Assembly (NCBI GenBank): GCA_014529385.2
Contig: CM043968.1
Coordinates: forward strand, 21,567,484-21,631,483
Length of the DNA: 64,000 bases
Direction: 5' to 3'
Origin: Adiantum capillus-veneris
Taxonomy: Eukaryota > Streptophyta > Polypodiopsida > Polypodiales > Pteridaceae
Shown: positions 48,590 to 64,000 of the stretch, in pieces
Numbering within the stretch: position 1 is the first letter of the stretch
How the letters are laid out: every line of letters begins with the position of its first letter
Made by a program: the position numbers and the translations under genes
The notes under the pieces: generated by a model
Told to the model about the DNA's origin: nothing
The model's database searches: none
What the model saw: the letters and a program-made list of their open reading frames with translations, nothing else

Positions 48590-49526
48590 TTTTTGCCATG
48601 ACCTCTTCCTAAACATTGAAAACATATTTTTTCTTTCTTGGCTTTATCAAAGTCCTCAGGAGAGAGAGGACCCCTGGACCCTTGGACCCCTTGGGTTTTT
48701 TAGATGCATCCGAATTGGCAACTACAATTTTTCTTTTATTGTGCCCATACTGAGTGCGTGTATTACCATCTATATTAGCAGGCACGTGACTATTATGTGT
48801 TTTCTTTTCATCTGGATCATCATGAATATGTGCTTTCACTATGGCTTCCTCAAGTGTTTTAGGGTCTTGGGTCTTGACATACTTCTTAAGCTCGGGTGTC
48901 ATACCTCATATGAACCCCCCAACTTGTTGAAAGGTATCTAAGCCTTCCAACTTGAGGATAACATCCCGATAGTGAGAGATATATTCAAGTAGTGATGGGT
49001 ATTGGCGCATGGAACATATGTCCCAAGCCGTCCAATTCGGATCAACCTCGTTTGTAGGCAAAAATTCCTTGCTAAACATTGCTTCAAAAGCTGCCCAACT
49101 ATGTGGTATGATGTTCTTCTCCTTGAGAGACATCCACCATTTGTAGGCCTTGCCTTCCAGAGTTAAGATCGTTTGTAGAGCTGTGCCTGCGTCCGGAGTA
49201 CGCCGTAAGGCGTGAATTCCATCCCACTTGCTGAGAAAGATATTCATTGCATCCTTATTGCAGTCTCGGTCTAATTCTCCCTTAAAAATTGGTGGTTTGG
49301 TGTTTTTAAAAAGTTCATCCACCTCTTTTGCAGTGAAAGTATGCAACGTATCAACATTTGGGCCTTGCCCTACATTAGAAGTGCCTTGCCCTTGCGTAGC
49401 AACTTGCTCATGCATGGGCATGTCAGCAGGACTCTTGGACTGCTGATGCATTAATTGAATTTCTAATGTGGATAGTTTAGTAACATTTTCATTTAAAGCT
49501 TTAAAATTTTCATCCATGACTGTCAT
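48590..49526 (-). pseudogene. Gypsy gag
   Basis: MTVMDENFKALNENVTKL start, then PPIFKGELDRDCNKDAMNIFL, TLEGKAYKWWMSL and FSKEFLPTNEVDPNW, typical of plant retrotransposon gag. An in-frame TGA at 48905-48903 (in the context GFI-stop-GMTPELKKY) breaks it; an Arg codon CGA is the likely ancestor. The CCHC knuckle lies at the end. Confidence 0.85.
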
Positions 49527-50465
49527 GTGTTTCTGAAGTGCACAAAATTATTTATCGAGCAATTCATAAGTATCATCACCTGCTGTAGCGTCGCGGATAA
49601 TCTCCTTGAGAGGATGCGGTTGTGGGCCAGCAATAGCAGGATCAGACATACTTTACTCAAAATCGCATGTCATATTGATATCTGAATCCATGGCGACACA
49701 GTGTGGTGCAAGGAGTAGTCAGAAAAAATACCTGATATTGAGAGCACTCGCAAAGTGTAATGAGCCTTGCTAATTTCGTCAAAATCCAGAGTATCCCGGT
49801 GGAGAGTGATTCGAATTGTTCGCCGTATATGGAATTCCACAAGTTCTTGATAGCCGAATCAATTAGACTTGAAAGCCGTAATTGATTTTACCAGAAAATT
49901 GTACTTGAACTCCGTCCAATTGGTGTTCTTGAAATCTCCGAGTTTCTGCGAAATCTACAGAAAATTTGTGTTGAAATTTGTGCCGTTCTCGTCGATGCTA
50001 TGCCGCACCTTCCGGCCTTGCCGAATCCACACGTGGAGTAGGAGGGTGGGATACCCCACTGTATACCGCCCCTTATGTGTTAAATTTTGTGTATGGACAC
50101 TAACCCCTAAGGGGGTTGGGTGCCCTCAAGTGGGAAAAAAGACTTATACTGTCGGCTATGGCCGCTTAATGCAGCATGCAGGTAATCGCCATCACCGTGG
50201 TGCTCAAGGCGTTGAGGTAGGGCCTCCGGACCAGTGACGTCCCACCCTGCCCGGTGTGCAGCCGTAGAGACCGCAAATAGTGCATTTTGCGCAAGTCCGG
50301 CTCGGCGGCTCCTCTATGCAAGGGGGGTTTCCCACGGCGTGACGGCCTTGTCGTCCTCCTCACAGGAGGGATGCTCCATGCCCCCTTGACCCCGACATGC
50401 ACAAAAGCATGCACAATTGTGTGGCTCCCCTCCTCCACGGCTGTGCCTTTCCCAAAAAAGGAACC

Positions 50466-50481
50466 TTGCTCTTGATACCAA
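50466..50481 (-). promoter_or_regulatory. Primer-binding site (initiator tRNA-Met type)
   Basis: On the minus strand TTGGTATCAAGAGCAAGG directly follows the 5' LTR end. It resembles the common plant complement TGGTATCAGAGC with one extra A. Confidence 0.85.
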
Positions 50482-50682
50482 TGTAAGACAAGGGGAACTA
50501 GAACCTATGAGTCCACCACCCAACCACTATATAGCATAGCCCACCAACCACTATATAGCATAGTCCACCAACCACCCACTATATAGCATAGCCCCTGGCC
50601 CTTTGCCCTAGTTGGACTCCCTGTCCACATTGCCTAGCCCGGCCCTGCCCTTGTCTAGTCCGGCCTTGCCGGTGTCCTGACA
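50482..50682 (-). repeat. Gypsy 5' LTR (201 bp)
   Basis: It contains three copies of a CCAACCA(CCCA)CTATATAGCATAGYCC unit where the 3' LTR has one. TATATAG in each unit may be the promoter TATA box, so this LTR could carry three. Differences from the 3' LTR are few outside the tandem units. Confidence 0.9.
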
Positions 50683-52439
<1,757 letters not shown>

Positions 52440-53868
52440 TTAACACTAGGTTGGTAACCTAACAGGACATAAAAGTGTCCTTTCAGGGAACTTTTGAAAA
52501 AAACCTCCAAAACCATAGTAGATCCACTCATTTTGTAAAATCCTTTCATGAGGTTATAGTTCAAGGCCTACTACACATGGAAAAAATAAGAAACTTGTAA
52601 AATTTCTCATCTTTTGGTCACACCGAGCCTCCAAAGTTGATGGACCAGTACATTTTCATCAAAACAGTCATTTCTTACGTTTTGTTGCATAAAAATAAGA
52701 TTAGGGATTTTTGTAGGACTTGAGATAAATTCCCTAGTTAACTTCAATGGGTTGGTGATCAGAACATATGATTGCTTCTCACTCACTATTTTTTGTTTTG
52801 CAAAAAGAAATAGGTACAAAAAAGTTGAATTTTTACCATTCTGCAAACCTATCATCAAAGTTTCTATAGCCACGCTCAATGCAAATAATATATGCATGTT
52901 TTCTTAGTTCCCTATTGTCCTTTAGGTTCATAAGGAGCCATGGAGCATGTCAAAAGAATAATACATCTCTTACCAAGGGGAATCTTGGGGACAAAGATGA
53001 AGTGCTAAATACAACAAACATGAAAAAACTGGGTTCAACATTATGAGTTGTATAATCCCATAGAAACTATTCAATATCTAGCCAAATTTGATCCTTATGA
53101 CTAGATATGGTTACTACCTACAAAATGCATGTAGTTGTCACAAGAAACTAACAATATTGAAAAAGCTATTTTTGATATACTAGAATGTTTCGTTTTCTTC
53201 TATAATTGAAAAAATCAACCATCGTTGTCTACTATGAAAAATAGGGTATTAGGTGCCCCAAAACTCAAGGAATATTAGCTTTATGTTACAATATGTGACA
53301 TAGAAAATCAAAACTGCATTTGGATATCATGAAAGCCACCAAAAAAATCATAGAAGAGCTAAAATTGGCTAAAAAACAGGATTTGACAATTTTCGTAATT
53401 TAGTCATAACTTACAACTTTAACATTTATTTCTCCCTAGAAGCATCAGGACATGGTGAGGATTACTAAAGATAGTTCTCTAGCATTATAGACCTCACAAA
53501 CATGAATTCTAGAGTGGTATAGGTGCAAAAAGTTGAAAAAAACAAAGGACATGGTGAGGACTACTAAAGATAGTTCTCTAGCATTATAGACCTCACAAAC
53601 ATGAATTCTAGAGTGGTATAGGTGCAAAAAGTTGAAAAAAACAAAAAACAGGACCCGTTTTTTCACACAGTTTAGGTTGTGAAATGTTGTGCAAGAACAA
53701 GGTTAAAGATGGAATTGATATTCCAAAAAAATGTCAAGTTTTTTTCAACTCATGTAGCACCTCAAATCCATTTTGAAACTCTTGACATAATTCAAGGAAA
53801 ATGGTCACTTAACAGGACATAAAAGTGTCCCAGGACATAAAAGTGTCCCATTACCAACCTAGTGTTAA
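52440..53868. mobile_element. TTAA-flanked element, copy C
   Basis: TTAA at 52440-52443 and 53865-53868. The body starts CACTAGGTTGGTAACC and ends TTACCAACCTAGTG, giving a perfect 14-bp inverted end (CACTAGGTTGGTAA). GGACATAAAAGTGTCC, itself palindromic, lies just inside the left end once and inside the right end twice. It aligns with copy B over its left half. No coding capacity. Confidence 0.8.
53451..53648. repeat. Tandem duplication, 99-bp unit, two copies
   Basis: CATGGTGAGGAYTACTAAAG begins at 53451 and 53550; the units differ at about one base. It keeps a minus-strand frame open by chance (99 is divisible by three). Very recent. Confidence 0.95.
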
Positions 53869-54059
53869 GGATCTTTCTTGGTCCATGGGATACCCCCCCT
53901 TAAAAAAAAACCCTTAGAAATTTTGGAAAAGCTTTAAAGGGGCTTAGTGAATTATTATCTCATGCATGCTATTATACGTGTGGAAACACCATCATTCCGG
54001 AACGATGGGCATTTTCTCCCATCACTTGGCAGATATGCCCTGCGCTTATATGGTTTCTC

Positions 54060-56299
54060 CTACATATGGTAGCCCCCGCAGAAAAACTTTTTTTTTATGG
54101 TGTGGCCGAGGAGTGGCTCCACTCCACCAGTACCTTGTGCATGCATCGATATGGATTTAAAAGAGGTGCCTTTTATGGACCTGGTGCAAGAAGAGACTTA
54201 CTACATTCTCGCTACATTCAAGGGCTTGTATATGACAATACCACCCTTGGCTTCATAGAGAAGCTATTGGGCCCCTTTTCCTACATTCAACACAATCCAA
54301 TAGCTATGGAGAGCATTACCCAGGTGCCAGTCTCCTATCATAAGGAATTTTTCTTTGAAATTCATTTCTTGGTTGACATCTATAACAAGTGGGTTTTTCT
54401 TTGTGACACCTGTCTTCCATTGACTAATGGATTTTTTTCTTGTTGAATGTGATGGTGATAGGTATAGAGGAAACCCTTACCCTAAAAGCTTCTGTAAGAA
54501 AAATCTCTCTATGATTTGTAAATGGCATGCCTATGTATTATGGTTAAATCCTAGATTTTTCATTAATCAGAAGATGGTAACCTATTCTCCATTTGTTGCT
54601 TTTGTGATGAGCCCTGGTCTCTTGTAACACACACACACACACACTCATGGTGATACTAATCTGTATGGATTACCTATCATCTTTGACTTGTTGATTGCTT
54701 CTCTCTTGGCTCACTGAAAATGGTTTTCTACATGCAAGCTTAAATAGATAGGATAATGCACTTGCAGCCCTAGGGTATGATGGTAGCCTACCGGATCCTC
54801 TATCTATTGTGCAAGGCTTATAGCTCTGCATTAAGGATCCATACTTTCATAAAACTCTAATGGATATAGATAAGACTGCTCTGGCTCTGGATGACTCCAC
54901 TGATTTACTGGTTCTTGCTCAATTGGATATCCCAGTTTGGTTCAATATTTATGCGTTGGCTAAAGATAACCCTGTTGCTGCTATGTCAAGGCTCATAGAT
55001 ATCGCTGCTAATCTTGGAAGCATCGAGGATGATGATGATAGGGAACATCGTGAATGGCTTGAAAAATCCCCTCATCTCATGAGGAGGTTTATGGACATGC
55101 ATGGAAATAAGTTGTGTAATGACCACCTTATCAAGAAAAGGAAGAAACACCTCCTCCAAGGCACCCCTTCCTTATCTATGTTACCCCCCACCGCATTTTC
55201 AAATTGGCTGATTCCTGATGGACTTGATGAAGATGAGGTAGCTATTACTACACAAAACTTCTCCATAAATAGCCCCTCGCTTGGTATTGCTAAGAAGCCC
55301 TTTGAAACCTATGATGATCCATATGTCCCGGCTCGACTGCTCAGTGAAGTCTATTTGGGTGATGCTAATCACAAGTCATGGACACTTGGCAACGTTGCCT
55401 TACTTGCCCCGCTAACTGAAGGTCTGTTGCTTACACTCATCAATGATAGGGACAAGGAGGCTCTGAAGATTGGGCTGCAGCAAATTCTGCATAGTAATTT
55501 CTCCACAATTATTGAGTCTTATTTAATGGCTTGCCCTTTTTCTATGAATAACTTTGAAACCCAGGGATGGAATGCCACTGTGGGCTGCCTACTTGGAGTA
55601 AAAGGCTTAATCATTACTACTGGCCGAGATTCTAACTATACTACCCAACTTTTGAATGTGCATCGCCCATTCATTAAATGTGGATGTGACCATGTGGGAG
55701 AAGGGGATTTTTGCAAAGATGCCAACATCTTAGGGTTTGATCATGCCCTATGGATGATCATGCATAACCTATCAGTCTTCTTCCCTGCCCCTTCCCTTTA
55801 GAAGTCCATGTTGACCTTCTTTAGTTGGATAGCAACTGAAGCTCAAGAGGCTATCAAAGCCTTGTTATTCCATGTCTTATACCGAGAAAAACTCATGGAT
55901 GTAGTAAAGCAGGTGGCTTTGTTTAGACAGCTACATGCTTCTAGCAGTAGCATCTCCGAAGTAGATGCCTTTATCAGAAAGGCTATCTCCCCCAGAAAGG
56001 ATTTGGTGCATGGTGGCAAGACTCCAAAACGAGCTCGGGATGACTTTCAAAAAAATAATCATGGTAGAGGAAGGTTTATGGGCTCTAATAGGAAGGCATA
56101 TTCTGGTCCTCCCCCTAATCAAAACTGGAATTCCACATCACCAATGGATTATGATAGTAGTTGCATGACCCCTACAACCTATCACACTCCCAACTTCCCT
56201 ACAAACCTTGGACAACCATCTGCCAACTCCAATGGACGTGTGCGACAGGCCTTTAACCAAAGCTGCCTTCCTAGTGCTAAATCACTTCTTTATAATTGA
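54060..56299 (+). pseudogene. Unrecognised long protein, broken by a few stops and frame changes; probable ORF1 of a retroelement
   Basis: Plus-strand frames follow one another: 54066-54446 (FFYGVAEEWLHSTSTLCMHR...), 54427-54627, then one frame from about 54630 to 56299 broken only by TGA near 54715, TAG near 54750 and 54821, and TAG at 55799-55801. The largest intact part is 313 codons (54860-55801). The C-terminal 160 residues end in a basic, Asn/Gly/Arg/Pro-rich tail (GGKTPKRARDDFQKNN, GRGRFMGSNRK), fitting nucleic-acid binding. I recognise no domain. It is followed by a reverse-transcriptase-like region, so a role as first protein of that element is the best guess; a decayed host or viral gene cannot be excluded. 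Confidence 0.5.
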
Positions 56300-56639
56300 T
56301 GTTTGATTAATGTTGTAGGTTTCAAAAGAAGCTACTAGATGTTTATCTCTAGCCCCCTTGCAAAGGAAAAAAGATCGCCTTTTTATTAACATTTTGTGCT
56401 ACAACTCGATGATGGACTTACCTAGTCTAAGATCTTTTTTTGGGGTGTTCTTTTTTGGTTTAAACTTTGGTTTGTCCCCTTCTTGGCATAAATGTATGTT
56501 CACCTAGAGCTTTAAACCTTCCTTGAAGCTTTTAATTATAATCAGAAGCTTGTGTTTACCTCCACAACTGAGCCTTTCTCTTGTCCTTGTATGCCTGTTG
56601 ACCCTGGTTTTTGACCCTGGTTTTGTTCCTAATCTTGGT

Positions 56640-57171
56640 CATGTTTTGGCTAGTGTGGTGCATCTGCTTGTTCCCCCAAAGGTTAAGAGGGTAATCATGT
56701 TGGGGTTAAACCACATACCTTCTTGTCCCCATGATCTTCATGAACTTTATTTGGTTTTGTTATGACTTTTTTCTGACAAGATAGTCTTCTTACCTCCTAA
56801 TCTAGATATCAACTCGGTTAGGCAAGCTTTTCATGATTATTGTTTAGGCTGGCTACCCCAAAGTTTGGTTATGATGCTGATGTAGATATGAATGCCATCT
56901 TTTCCTCTCTTAAACATCGATACCTTATTACATATGTTGGCAAGGCCCCAAAAAACCCTATTTTTATATGTAAAGCACTGGTACAAAAAGAAACTCACCA
57001 GTAGTGACTTCTCTCATTGCTTAGAGGACCCTTCCAAGACTATCAGGGATATTCTTAAAAGAATGAACATAACATCCTTGGCACCTTTACCATTCCTAAT
57101 GGCATCTTTCAAATTACACAAAAATAGTTTTTGATGGCTAACTTGTGGTGCTTCTAGTATTTTGTTAATTG
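56640..57171 (+). pseudogene. Start of a reverse transcriptase, possibly Penelope-like, truncated
   Basis: Plus strand, with breaks: PKVKRVIMLGLNHIP (56678-56722), then after an in-frame TGA DKIVFLPPNLDINSVRQAFHDY; after a frame change LKHRYLITYVGKAPKNPIFICK, and after one more base shift HWYKKKLTSSDF; then LPFLMASFKLHKNSF-stop-WLTCGAS (57087-57155). The K-x-HK with following R-W-x-T pattern and a K-A-x-K-N block upstream of it are what I know from the region before the RT fingers in Penelope-like and related reverse transcriptases. The catalytic palm is missing because the LTR at 57180 interrupts. Classification is tentative. Confidence 0.4.
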
Positions 57172-57179
57172 AGTCAACG

Positions 57180-58067
57180 TGCTAAAGACCAAAGACGTAC
57201 GGATGCACGTCAAAAATCAACATGAAGAAGCAGTAAAGATTGGAGTTACACATTTTCCACATTTTCCCAAAATGCTAATGTATTGTAAATTTCCAATTTA
57301 TTTCAAACCATTGTAATATTTTAATGTGTTACGGGCTCAATGGGAGTTCCAAGCTGTAAAGAACATGTCACTTAGTGTGCCTAGCTAGTAGATCCAGTAG
57401 GTGGTGGAGCCCTAAGGCCTTGGGCACTCGAACATTGCATATTATTACCCTATGTATATAAGGTAGTATGTAAATAAATTAGGGCTCTCAAGCTCATTTG
57501 TTGAGAGCACTCTTTGGTGAGAGCTCTTGAGGTGTGTGGCTATGGAGTTCTGAACTTCTCCTTGCTCATGAGACTTGATTAAGACTAATCAATAATTCAT
57601 TCTCTTTCACTACGCCTCTCTCATGCTTCTTATGATTGCCTATGATGCTTAGATTATCTAGATCTTAACTAATTAGTGGTTAATCCCTCTCTACTTTTGT
57701 GTGATTGCCCTCTCTTTCTTGTGTGTGCATATAGGTTTGATTGGAGTGTGGTGCTCTCGATAGATCTATGTGTGTGTGCTTGCAATTAGTGGTTGCATGA
57801 TAGAATTATTGTTGTGTGTGTCATGCAATCATAGTGTGTGTGATTGGGTTGATTGGAGGTGAAGAGAAGTGGATGTGGAGATTTCCCTTCATTGTGGCTT
57901 AGCTCCTCCATAGGCCGAGAAGCTCACCTTGTAGAGTTAACCATTTGTGTTGCCATAATTAGCTCACTAACGGTGTGAGTGTTTCCATGCCCTATCTGGG
58001 TAGCTCATCCCTCCGGATTGATAATTTTGTTGGTCATTGGAGCTATGGAGTGATGGGACCCCCAACA
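57180..58067 (+). repeat. LTR of tRNA-Asp-primed element, copy 2
   Basis: Starts TGCTAAAGACC and ends CCCCCAACA; aligns with 12859-13737. TATATAAGG near 57460 is a likely TATA box. The five bases before it are CAACG; the matching right-hand duplication is beyond the window. Confidence 0.8.
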
Positions 58068-58069
58068 TT

Positions 58070-58087
58070 TGGCGCCGTTGCTGGGGA
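58070..58087 (+). promoter_or_regulatory. Primer-binding site complementary to tRNA-Asp, copy 2
   Basis: TGGCGCCGTTGCTGGGGA, one base different from the copy at 13740 and from the tRNA complement. Confidence 0.9.
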
Positions 58088-61377
<3,290 letters not shown>

Positions 61378-63692
61378 ATGGACTCAAATCGAGCCGAGAG
61401 TTCAAGTACAGCAGAGCAAGCTAGTAGCAGTGGCAACACATACACAATTGTAACAAAGCAGCTATTGCAGCTATGTGGCTATAGTGGGGATAAAGTTTTA
61501 TACACAGTTATAGAAGGTTATATGTATCTTATGAGCAGTAAAAGCAGCACAAGAGCCAAGATCCTATTGATCAGAGTGAAGCCAGATTCAGAGAGATCCC
61601 AGATGTTCATAGACTTCAGTGGAGCCAGGTATTGTAAGCTCAGATGGATCCAAGTGGTTATCTAGAAATCTACACAAGCCAACAAAATATAAATTTTGTG
61701 CATATGCAATGAGGGTCATTGTACATGGATTACAGTGGTCAGATCTAACATCGAGATCGAAAAATGGAAGATCCAACATATCAACCAATAGAAGCTAGTC
61801 TAAATGGAGAACCAAGCCAAAGACGGTACAAAGGTCAAGACGGAGCATTCTACAACTTGATGATTAGTGTTTTGAAAGAAGATGCCGACAACTTGGAAAG
61901 TACAAAAGCTGAAGCTTCTCAGCTAGAGCTTGACATGATAGAACTAGTTGAAATACCACCAGTCATGACGTATTGGTCAGATTGTGGACAAAAATGTTGA
62001 CATTTTTCTAAAGATTGTTCAAGAAATCCAGAAAACAAGGATACATCAACTGCCAAGCAAGGTACATAGAAAATTGGAAATGCGAATCTCGATGTAAGTG
62101 CATTTAACCCATCACTTTTAATGCAATCAGATGATTCTGCATTACCGTTAGAAGCACCAGTAAAAGCACTACAAGTTGAAAATCAACATAAAGATGCATA
62201 GGCACCTGAAAAACTTAAAATTGATTCTTTGAACAACAAATTCTTGCATGAATTTGGTAAAGGTGTCGAGATATCATCGAAGGTTGAAAAGACTATTAGG
62301 TTTGCAAATGATTCCGCATCTACTACCACAAGTGTGCAACCATTCACGAGTCAAAGGGACACATCAAACATGATGACTTTAGCCTTGTATGGCACCCATA
62401 ATCCATATGCACACTATGTATACCAAAAAGGAAAACTGTACAAAAAGTATCAACTAGTGTTTGAATGGCCCACACACCAACTCATAGAAGTGCGTCCAGT
62501 GATAGATAAAAAAGGATGGTTCATTTCAGAGGAAAGAATCTATATTAGCTTATCCTCTCTAGAGCTCAAGGATATTACCCGAGTGAACCCAGAAATCTGT
62601 TCAGAGCCAAACTCTCCTCCATCGAAAATCAAGCTTCGACATTGTGACCAAACGAGCACATACTTTGACCATAACAATCGTAGATATAGACGAGAGTCTA
62701 GCATCTATGATGCCTTGGGTCCTAAAACCACAGAAGCTCATATCATAGGAGACCCATGGGATAGACAATATCAGGGTAAAGATAATGCTATCTATAGCTC
62801 AACTTGGGAAATAATTTGTCATGTTTCACGAAGATATATAGGAAACTATGCAGAAAGCTCACATATGCCGAACATCAACAATGCTACCCAAAGTGTACCT
62901 TCACAATCCCAAAAGGTGAGACTAAACCAAAGACAAACAATTTTGAACTCTTACAATGAAGAAGGCTATAGTGATCAGCCTTGGAAGGGGGGAGCTGTAA
63001 ATCCATCAAGTTCAGCTTATGCACCAAGAAATGCTACACCAGTTAGAAGCCCTAGAGCCTTTAACCAATAGACCTCTTCAAAGCAAAAACCATTAAAATA
63101 TCATATGGTTGTTGGAAGTTTCCAATTGACCCAAATTCCATCAGAGTCTACATATAAATGCCTCTATGAATATCATCAATGACAAAAGCTTTAGCTGATC
63201 TCCACAAATCAAAGTCAAAACCCAATAAATCAAATAGTGTTCAAATAGTTACATGTGATCAACCTCACATATGCATATCAAGATGCACACTGTAACAAAT
63301 ATCAGGAAGATCAAGATCTTGTACAAACCCACATGGATGACCTGACTGAAGTAAAAGACTACCTGAAGATGATGCAAAGCCTCAAGCTGCCAGAACAAGT
63401 GATATTAAAATCAGTGTCAATGGGAGCTAAAGTTCAGAAAGCTACACAAAGGTCATCACCAAAATCTCATCCGAAGAGACGGATTTTGCCAGAAAGTATA
63501 GTGGATCTTTTAAGGTTAATGGTTACCCAGATGCAGGTGGAAAATGCTCTACAATTGCAAAAAGGTGCAATATTACAGCCCATGGAGTCAACATCGATTG
63601 AAGCAGGTGGTCAAAGCAAAGAAAATCCAGATATAGTTCAACCAAAGGATGTTGCCATAGCAAAAGCAGTCATTTCAGACACGAATACTTAG
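61378..63692 (+). pseudogene. Unrecognised coding region of the tRNA-Asp LTR element, broken
   Basis: Three main frames: 61378-61665 (MDSNRAESSSTAEQASS...), 61764-62000, 62229-63071 (280 codons), and 63255-63692. Between 61.97 and 62.03 kb the plus strand reads SDCGQKC-stop-HFSKDCSRNP, which could be a decayed CCHC knuckle (one Cys lost, a stop inside). GEPSQRRYKGQDGAFYN and GDPWDRQYQGKDNAIYS (61806 and 62748) look like two copies of one module. No protease or reverse transcriptase is reached before the window ends. By position it should be gag or an extra pre-gag protein; I do not recognise the family. Confidence 0.45.
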
Positions 63693-64000
63693 ATGATCAA
63701 GTGCAACATTTTTGGTGAGAACGAAGAAAATCTGTCAAGAGAAGTAAAGCTAGATTTTCAGTTAAACAAGAACCTCATGTCTTTTCGCACTTGGAAAAGA
63801 TGTGGACAACCACACTTGAAAGATTCTTCTAAATTTGTGAACATATCATGAAACAAACGAGCAGAATGTTTGGGAATCATCTCCACCACCATTGAAGTAA
63901 GTTTATAGATTATCATAGCTCAATTTCATGTGATCACAACAAAAGATATGCCAGACGACATCATAATGAGAATGCCAATGGCTCAGAAGATGTTAGAGGT

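Larger units (their letters stand above)
44782..50682 (-). mobile_element. Ty3/gypsy chromovirus, structurally complete, minus strand
   Basis: LTRs at 44782-44934 and 50482-50682, each ending (plus strand) GGTGTCCTGACA and starting GTAAGACAAGGGG. Five-base target duplication CCCCC at 44777-44781 and 50683-50687. Primer site TGGTATCAAGAGCAAGG (minus strand) directly inside the right LTR. Polypurine tract AGGGGGGAG directly inside the left LTR (about 44945-44937). The coding order gag-PR-RT-RH-INT-chromodomain lies between. Confidence 0.9.

Noticed and set aside
54060-56299. Endogenous viral gene (large DNA virus or similar)
   Set aside because: No recognisable viral domain; the following RT-like blocks and basic tail fit a retroelement better. 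Not excluded.

Overview
This window reads as nuclear DNA of a land plant with a large, repeat-rich genome. Plant-type transposons of nearly every class are nested in one another: CACTA, Mutator-like, Ty1/copia, Ty3/gypsy chromoviruses, and an LTR element with a tRNA-Asp primer site. Introns are short GT-AG introns, and very long CT, CA and AT microsatellites are common. The microsatellite style and long antisense retroelement debris remind me of seed-free plants such as ferns or lycophytes. That is inference; I cannot place the species. I see no rRNA, tRNA or organelle genes. Only one gene looks like an ordinary host gene.

Layout: 1-4390 is the 3' part of a CACTA (En/Spm) element with a broken TNP2-like transposase, an apparently intact two-exon second gene and a 3' terminus ending in TTGTAGTG; its transposase is interrupted by a small TTAA-flanked element (157-773). 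4415-6190 holds a direct repeat pair. 6298-7991 is a decayed gypsy chromovirus (minus strand) broken by a copia element (7992 to about 12.65 kb, minus strand) that keeps only its 3' LTR. 12859-15.8 kb is the LTR, primer site and leader of a plus-strand tRNA-Asp LTR element, truncated. 17488-28057 is a 10.6 kb Mutator-like element with about 156-bp terminal inverted repeats. Its transposase gene (+) and a spliced Ulp1-type cysteine protease gene (-) converge on a 2.5 kb minisatellite block.

28-38.5 kb holds microsatellites, a second Mutator transposase remnant (minus), a possible LTR with a tRNA-Met-type primer site, a second gypsy remnant of the same family as the one at 6.3 kb, and a second TTAA element (37320-38510). 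39174-41681 (-) is an 835-codon protein with eight C2H2 fingers, the best host-gene candidate. 44782-50682 is a complete but mutated gypsy chromovirus with both LTRs, primer site, polypurine tract and a 5-bp target duplication. 52440-53868 is a third TTAA element. 54.06-57.17 kb carries an unrecognised broken protein followed by what looks like the start of a reverse transcriptase of Penelope-like type, cut off by a second copy of the tRNA-Asp LTR element (57180 to the window end). That copy continues through a 3.3 kb leader into unfamiliar open frames.

The most unusual items are: (1) the three-member TTAA/CACTAGGTT element family, where one insertion can be proven exact because removing it restores a transposase motif; (2) the Mutator element carrying an intact-looking spliced Ulp1 protease; (3) the unclassified 54-57 kb retroelement with an unknown first protein; (4) compound microsatellites that nearly all share one polarity.
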